Assembly: GCF_005217605.1 (NCBI RefSeq)
Contig: NZ_SZPX01000003.1
Location: 207,543-271,542, forward strand
Source of the DNA: Sulfurimonas crateris
Lineage (GTDB): Bacteria > Campylobacterota > Campylobacteria > Campylobacterales > Sulfurimonadaceae
DNA length: 64,000 bases
Reading direction: 5' to 3'
This document shows positions 59,960 through 64,000 of the stretch, in pieces. The notes below the pieces were generated by a model. The model was not told the DNA's origin. It saw nothing but the letters and a program-made list of their open reading frames with translations, and made no database searches. The position numbers and the translations under genes are program-made. Position 1 is the first letter of the stretch. Every line of letters begins with the position of its first letter.

Positions 59960-61860
59960 TCTTTCACCGCCTGTATCTCAAACACACCCTCATCAGTCTC
60001 CACTACCGCAAATATCTTCTCCATAGAGTCCTCCAGAGGCTTATAGCTAAGCTCTATCGGCGGTTCTATAAGTTTAAATATTAACTCGTTATGCCCGACC
60101 CATCTGTCTCTGTTTATAATTCTTGCGTCTGTTATATTATCTTGAAAAGATGCTGTCTTCGTGGTCAGAAGAAGGAGTTTGTCATTTTTTACTTTATATT
60201 CGTTCGTAATATTATCCAGATGTTCCTGAGCTTTGTGAAACTGCTTGTACTTTGTCAAGAATGCGGCAGGCATCTTTATACCGTTTTGTTTATAGTGCAT
60301 CAACCTTTTTTTGACATCGTTAAATGAGGCTGTATTGTCTTTGACAAGCTTTTTATACTTTTCTACCTCTTTTTTTACCTCTTCCACGCTTGCTCTAAGC
60401 TGGTTTATCTCATCTTGGTTCTCACCAAACCCCTCTTTTTTATCTTTTTGCAGAAGCGGGTCGATAGTAAAGACATTCTCACTTCCTTGAAGCTTTTTGA
60501 TCTCAATATACCTTGATGCCGTAGCTTTTACGTAAGATGCGCATATACCTATATCTATATCTTTTGCTCTGATATTTCCGCCTACTGCCTGAACTATCTC
60601 TACTATTTTACCCTCGACTATGCCATGCTCAAGCCTTGTGATCTTGATATTGTCGCCAATAGCCGTACCTTTATGCACATTTATAGTCAGATCATTTGCT
60701 TTAATATATGACGATTTATGAGTCTGCCCCTCTATGGTCGCTCTATTTGCTCTTACTTTTGCATTGGGACCTACGTTTCCTTTTATATCTATCTCGCTGA
60801 CCTCGACCTCCATACCGTTTCCGATGGCATCTTTTTGTGAGTCGTTCTCTTTTACGCTCAGCGAAACATCGGAATCAAGTCCAGTAGAGATAGAACCCGT
60901 TGTCTTAAAGCTTATCTCTCCGACATCCATCTCTGATTTGATCCGGTAGGTATTTCCTTCGATGCTTATATATCCGCTTGCTTTTGCTTTGTAGATTATA
61001 TTCTCTTTGTTATCTACCATCTCTATGGTGTCATCAACATTAAAGTCGGGTGCATGGTTTACTTCAGGCTCAGGCGGCTCTAAAAACTCTCCGCGGCAGT
61101 TTCTGCCCGCTTTGCCTTTTTTTGGTTTTATGTACTCCATTAAAATATCACCGTCTAAGACACTGTGTATAAAGCCTCTTTTTGAGTAGTCCACGCGATC
61201 ATTGTGGTTTGTCTCAACCTCTTTGTCATAGTGTGTTATAAGCTGATCGTTTATAGTAGGAGTTGGCTCATACGCATCTGCAATGAGTATGGTCTGGTTT
61301 TTGTCATACTTGATTATTCCGTCTACCTTGGCAAGTGCGGAGACTCTTGAGACGACATCTTTTACCATCTCATCAAATATGTTAATTAATATGCCGGCTC
61401 TTATCTTGCTTTTGTTTATGTAGTTTAGAAACTCATCTTCAAATCTTGGGCTTGTAAGTACCTGTGAACCCGCTTTTATGCTCAAGTATATTTTGCATTT
61501 TGTGGCATTTGCTCCCACCGCCGCGTGGAAATCTTTAAATATGCTGTTCTCTTCTTTGGAGTATATCTCTACCTCATAAACCTGTTTTATCTCAAAAAGA
61601 GGGTTTAGTATCGCGGTGGCATCATCTAGTTTATGCAGCTCTTCAACACTCGTCTCTTCCCAGTCAGACTCCATCTTCTCTTTGTTTGTTCTTGTATATG
61701 TCTCAATATCTAAAATGTCAAAATCCAAGCTGGCAGGACTTACTCCGTTTCTCTTTGCCAGATCTATGATCTCTTTGGCAACATTCCCAGTTTTTACGAC
61801 GGTGGGACGGATCGTTTTTGGTAACTGTTCTGTCTTAGTGCTTGAACCAAATAGTGCCAT
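59956..61860 (-). CDS. FapA family protein (DUF342)
   Basis: A 634-residue FapA/DUF342 protein, linked in several bacteria to flagellar placement or envelope polarity. The N-terminal 200 residues resemble the DUF342 N region. A central beta-solenoid follows, with 'GRNCRGEFLEPPEPE' and repeated short hexapeptide-like stretches ('GPNAKVRANRATIEGQTHKS'). A coiled coil lies at about 480-560 ('INQLRASVEEVKKEVEKYKK'). It is the first gene of the operon running to murF and is divergent from murJ. Its role in this organism is not established. Confidence 0.82.
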   Translation of the reverse strand: MALFGSSTKTEQLPKTIRPTVVKTGNVAKEIIDLAKRNGVSPASLDFDILDIETYTRTNKEKMESDWEETSVEELHKLDDATAILNPLFEIKQVYEVEIYSKEENSIFKDFHAAVGANATKCKIYLSIKAGSQVLTSPRFEDEFLNYINKSKIRAGILINIFDEMVKDVVSRVSALAKVDGIIKYDKNQTILIADAYEPTPTINDQLITHYDKEVETNHNDRVDYSKRGFIHSVLDGDILMEYIKPKKGKAGRNCRGEFLEPPEPEVNHAPDFNVDDTIEMVDNKENIIYKAKASGYISIEGNTYRIKSEMDVGEISFKTTGSISTGLDSDVSLSVKENDSQKDAIGNGMEVEVSEIDIKGNVGPNAKVRANRATIEGQTHKSSYIKANDLTINVHKGTAIGDNIKITRLEHGIVEGKIVEIVQAVGGNIRAKDIDIGICASYVKATASRYIEIKKLQGSENVFTIDPLLQKDKKEGFGENQDEINQLRASVEEVKKEVEKYKKLVKDNTASFNDVKKRLMHYKQNGIKMPAAFLTKYKQFHKAQEHLDNITNEYKVKNDKLLLLTTKTASFQDNITDARIINRDRWVGHNELIFKLIEPPIELSYKPLEDSMEKIFAVVETDEGVFEIQAVKE

Positions 61861-61965
61861 ACTTTTTATCTACCCATTTTATTTTTTTTTAAAATTAAAC
61901 TCTCCATTTTAATCAAATATTTGTTAAACTTACGTAAAAGTGATACTCAACTCCAAAAGAAGCCC

Positions 61966-63372
61966 ATGTTTAAAGCAATTTTCACCAATAGTTTTGGGAT
62001 TTTATTCTCAAGAATTTTAGGATTTTTTAGAGACTTGATGACGGCATCGGCTCTTGGTGCGAACATCTACAGCGACATATTTTTCGTAGCGTTCAAACTC
62101 CCTAATCTTTTTCGCCGAATCTTTGCTGAAGGCGCGTTTACACAGGCGTTTATTCCCGCTTATGCACACTCAAACAACAAGTCCATTTTCTCGGCAAACA
62201 TCTTTTTAATATTTCTCTCCATTATCATTATAATAACGCTTCTTGTAAATATTGCACCCGCCGTTGCCACACAGGCTATAGCCGTTGGCTTTGATGAAAA
62301 AACCATTGATATCGCCCAGCCATACGTAGCCATAAACTTCTGGTATCTGCCCCTTATATTTGCCGTAACTTTTCTTAGTGCGATGCTGCAGTACAAACGC
62401 CACTTTGCCACGACCGCGTTCTCTACCGCACTTTTAAATATATCGCTTATCTTAGCTCTATATCTCTCCTCAGAAAAAAGCGATGCCGAGATTGTCTACT
62501 ACCTCAGTTTCGGTGTCGTTATAGGCGGAATACTGCAGCTTGTAACACACATCATAGCCATCCGCCAGCTCGGTCTTTTAAAGCCTCTTTGCAGCGGTTT
62601 TAAACATCTTGGAACAAAAGCATCTAGGATAAAAGAGGAGAGCAGAAAGTTTAAAAAGCAGTTCTTTCCTGCCATCTGGGGAAACTCCACTCCGCAAGTA
62701 AGCGCTTTTTTAGACACATTTCTGGCATCTTTTTTAGCAACAGGCTCTATCAGCTATCTATACTATGCAAACCGCATATTTCAGCTCCCGCTTGCACTCT
62801 TTGCCATTGCAACCTCTATAGCACTTTTTCCAAGCATTGCACGCTACATCAAAAACAATGATGAGGCAAAAGCAAGACTCTTTATGCAGCGTGCGTTCTG
62901 GTTTTTGGCGTTTTTGCTGAGTGCGAGCACAATCGGCGGTTATATACTCTCACACGAGATCATCTGGCTGCTCTTTGAGAGAGGCTCATTTAGCGCACTT
63001 GACACATCAAAAAGTGCGGCCGTTCTAGAGATGTACATGATAGGACTCCTCCCGCTGGGTCTGCAAAAGCTCTTTTTGCTCTGGCTCTACGCAAATGAGC
63101 AACAGATGAGGGCCGCAAAAATAGCCACCTTCTCACTGCTATCCTACATAGTCTTTGCACTCGCACTCATAACCCCAATGGGAGCCGCAGGTCTGGCACT
63201 TGCTGGAACGATCGGCGGTTTTGTAGGATTTGCCATGACCATCAAAGCTTTTGGAGTAAAAAACTTTTTTGATATTCTCATAAATAAAAATGCCATCTAC
63301 CTTATAGCCGGCTCAATACTGCTCACTATAGCTCTTCTACTTTTTAAAGACTTTATAGCTGTTTATATTTAA
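61966..63372 (+). CDS. murJ: MurJ, lipid II flippase
   Basis: MurJ moves lipid II from the inner to the outer leaflet of the cytoplasmic membrane. A MATE-like (MVF) protein of 468 residues with about 13-14 helices. It shows 'FSRILGFFRDLMTASALGAN' at the start, 'FKLPNLFRRIFAEGAFTQAF' and 'FFPAIWGNSTPQVSAFLDTF', all family features. I use the ATG at 61966; an earlier TTG at 61921 would add 15 polar residues before the first helix and is unlikely. Divergent from fapA. Confidence 0.93.
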   Translation: MFKAIFTNSFGILFSRILGFFRDLMTASALGANIYSDIFFVAFKLPNLFRRIFAEGAFTQAFIPAYAHSNNKSIFSANIFLIFLSIIIIITLLVNIAPAVATQAIAVGFDEKTIDIAQPYVAINFWYLPLIFAVTFLSAMLQYKRHFATTAFSTALLNISLILALYLSSEKSDAEIVYYLSFGVVIGGILQLVTHIIAIRQLGLLKPLCSGFKHLGTKASRIKEESRKFKKQFFPAIWGNSTPQVSAFLDTFLASFLATGSISYLYYANRIFQLPLALFAIATSIALFPSIARYIKNNDEAKARLFMQRAFWFLAFLLSASTIGGYILSHEIIWLLFERGSFSALDTSKSAAVLEMYMIGLLPLGLQKLFLLWLYANEQQMRAAKIATFSLLSYIVFALALITPMGAAGLALAGTIGGFVGFAMTIKAFGVKNFFDILINKNAIYLIAGSILLTIALLLFKDFIAVYI

Positions 63373-63460
63373 AATTGTTTGCTCTTAAAAGTCTACATTT
63401 TTTAAAAATTATCACATATTTAATATATAAGTTATTTTTGTTTTTTTAAGTTACTGTGTG

Positions 63461-63466
63461 TATAAT
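63461..63466 (+). promoter_or_regulatory. Extended -10 promoter element of the small membrane protein gene
   Basis: TGTGTATAAT carries a TG upstream of a consensus TATAAT (63461-63466), an extended -10 box. The ATG of the next gene is 35 bp downstream with AAAGGAG close before it. No clear -35 box was seen, as is usual for this class. Confidence 0.5.
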
Positions 63467-63500
63467 GTGCTTGATTGATTAAATAGCAAAAGGAGCTAAC

Positions 63501-63812
63501 ATGGAATTAGAAGTTACTTGGAAAAGAGCAACACGAGTGTGGTGGGCATATTTATGGAGAAATTTACTTGCATTAGTTGCCAGCGTAGCAATAGGTGGTG
63601 TAATAGGTGGAATACTTGGATTTATTATGGGTTCAGTAGGTATTTCTATTGAAACAATACGGATAGTTACAATGCCGATAGGCTTTATTCTAGGATTGCT
63701 TATTTCTATAGTGCCAATCAAAATGATTTTAAATAAAAATTTTGGAGAATTTCGATTAGTATTAGTTGAAAATACTGATACAATAGAGATATCCAATAAA
63801 TTGCAACAATAA
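63501..63812 (+). CDS. Hypothetical small membrane protein
   Basis: A 103-residue protein I do not recognise by name. It has two hydrophobic helices, rich in glycine ('VASVAIGGVIGGILGFIMG' and 'TMPIGFILGLLISIVPIKMI'), a Trp-rich N-terminus ('ATRVWWAYLWRN') and a short polar tail. The ribosome site AAAGGAG fits the ATG. An extended -10 promoter precedes and a hairpin terminator follows about 80 bp after it, so it appears to be a single-gene unit. Function unknown. Confidence 0.75.
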   Translation: MELEVTWKRATRVWWAYLWRNLLALVASVAIGGVIGGILGFIMGSVGISIETIRIVTMPIGFILGLLISIVPIKMILNKNFGEFRLVLVENTDTIEISNKLQQ

Positions 63813-63893
63813 AAAATATGTTGTATTAAAAGTTTGTGGATAAAGAAAAATATTTTTGTACCTAACATTAGGCAATAAAACCATCCTATAAAG

Positions 63894-63920
63894 AATAGCT
63901 TAAACCAATAGCTATTTTTT
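63894..63920 (+). terminator. Rho-independent terminator-like hairpin
   Basis: AATAGCT (63894-63900) pairs with AGCTATT (63910-63916) around a 9-nt loop, followed by a T run on the + strand. It would end transcription of the small membrane protein gene. The stem is AT-rich and therefore weak. Confidence 0.5.
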
Positions 63921-64000
63921 ATAGACATAGATAATGTGTTTCATTATTTGAGTATTTAAAAAGTATAAATGCTCAGATGATCAAATACAAAGATATAACC

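Overview
The window looks like a chromosome segment of a Campylobacterota (epsilonproteobacterial) bacterium, most likely a Sulfurimonas-type free-living sulfur or hydrogen oxidiser. Pointers are an AMIN-type FliO, a short RecO, a RibBA whose RibA half has lost its zinc ligands, the carboxynorspermidine route to polyamines, a membrane-anchored MurF, and AT-rich DNA with tightly packed, overlapping operons. The genus is inference from gene style; no database was searched.

1-8.2 kb and 8.2-15 kb are core genes: uvrA (cut by the window edge), a TauE/SafE permease, a cheX-fliN-fliO block on the + strand, then a long minus-strand operon (accD, thiE, rlmH, dksA, a membrane protein, dusB, a possible nuclease-fold protein) and gltBD. 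15-20.5 kb has recO, a CpxP/CpxR/CpxA-like envelope two-component operon, and tpx-dsbD. dsbD appears to start at a non-canonical codon, so a standard gene caller would cut off one of its catalytic cysteines. A c-type-heme chemoreceptor is divergent from tpx. 22-27.5 kb carries a polyamine cluster with an HDOD gene between the two enzymes, plus plsC and a DUF695/RraB protein.

27.5-32.5 kb is a probable Fur-controlled flavin-based electron-transfer system. It comprises an outer-membrane barrel behind two Fur-box-like sites, a periplasmic FMN-binding protein with a flavinylation motif, two four-helix membrane proteins with intramembrane histidines, and a converging ribBA-apbE pair that would supply and attach the flavin. 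32.6-36.1 kb starts with fMet-Gln-fMet tRNA genes, followed by an integrase-site-like repeat cluster and an accessory patch (secreted protein, RelBE-type pair, YqiA-like esterase, class II Fic). 36.2-40.8 kb is housekeeping plus a second tRNA-Gln. 40.8-44.5 kb is a TonB receptor and membrane polyferredoxin operon with an elaborate 5' region.

44.5-52.6 kb is a complete type V-A CRISPR-Cas locus on the minus strand: WYL regulator, cas12a, cas4, cas1, cas2, leader, and an array of 25 identical repeats and 24 spacers. Two of the spacers sample the same protospacer independently. 52.7-56.1 kb has a HIT hydrolase, an orphan TRAP DctQM pair, and a class I Fic gene with a convergent SxxxEG antitoxin-like gene and a frameshifted small gene upstream. 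56.1-64 kb is a cell-envelope operon (fapA, ruvA, ddl, hydrolase, murF) divergent from murJ, then a small membrane protein.

An 88-bp intergenic element with conserved hairpins occurs twice (9.1 kb and 28.9 kb). Apart from the CRISPR array and the tRNA cluster there is no gene-free stretch longer than about 300 bp. All comparisons with families come from recognising motifs by eye.
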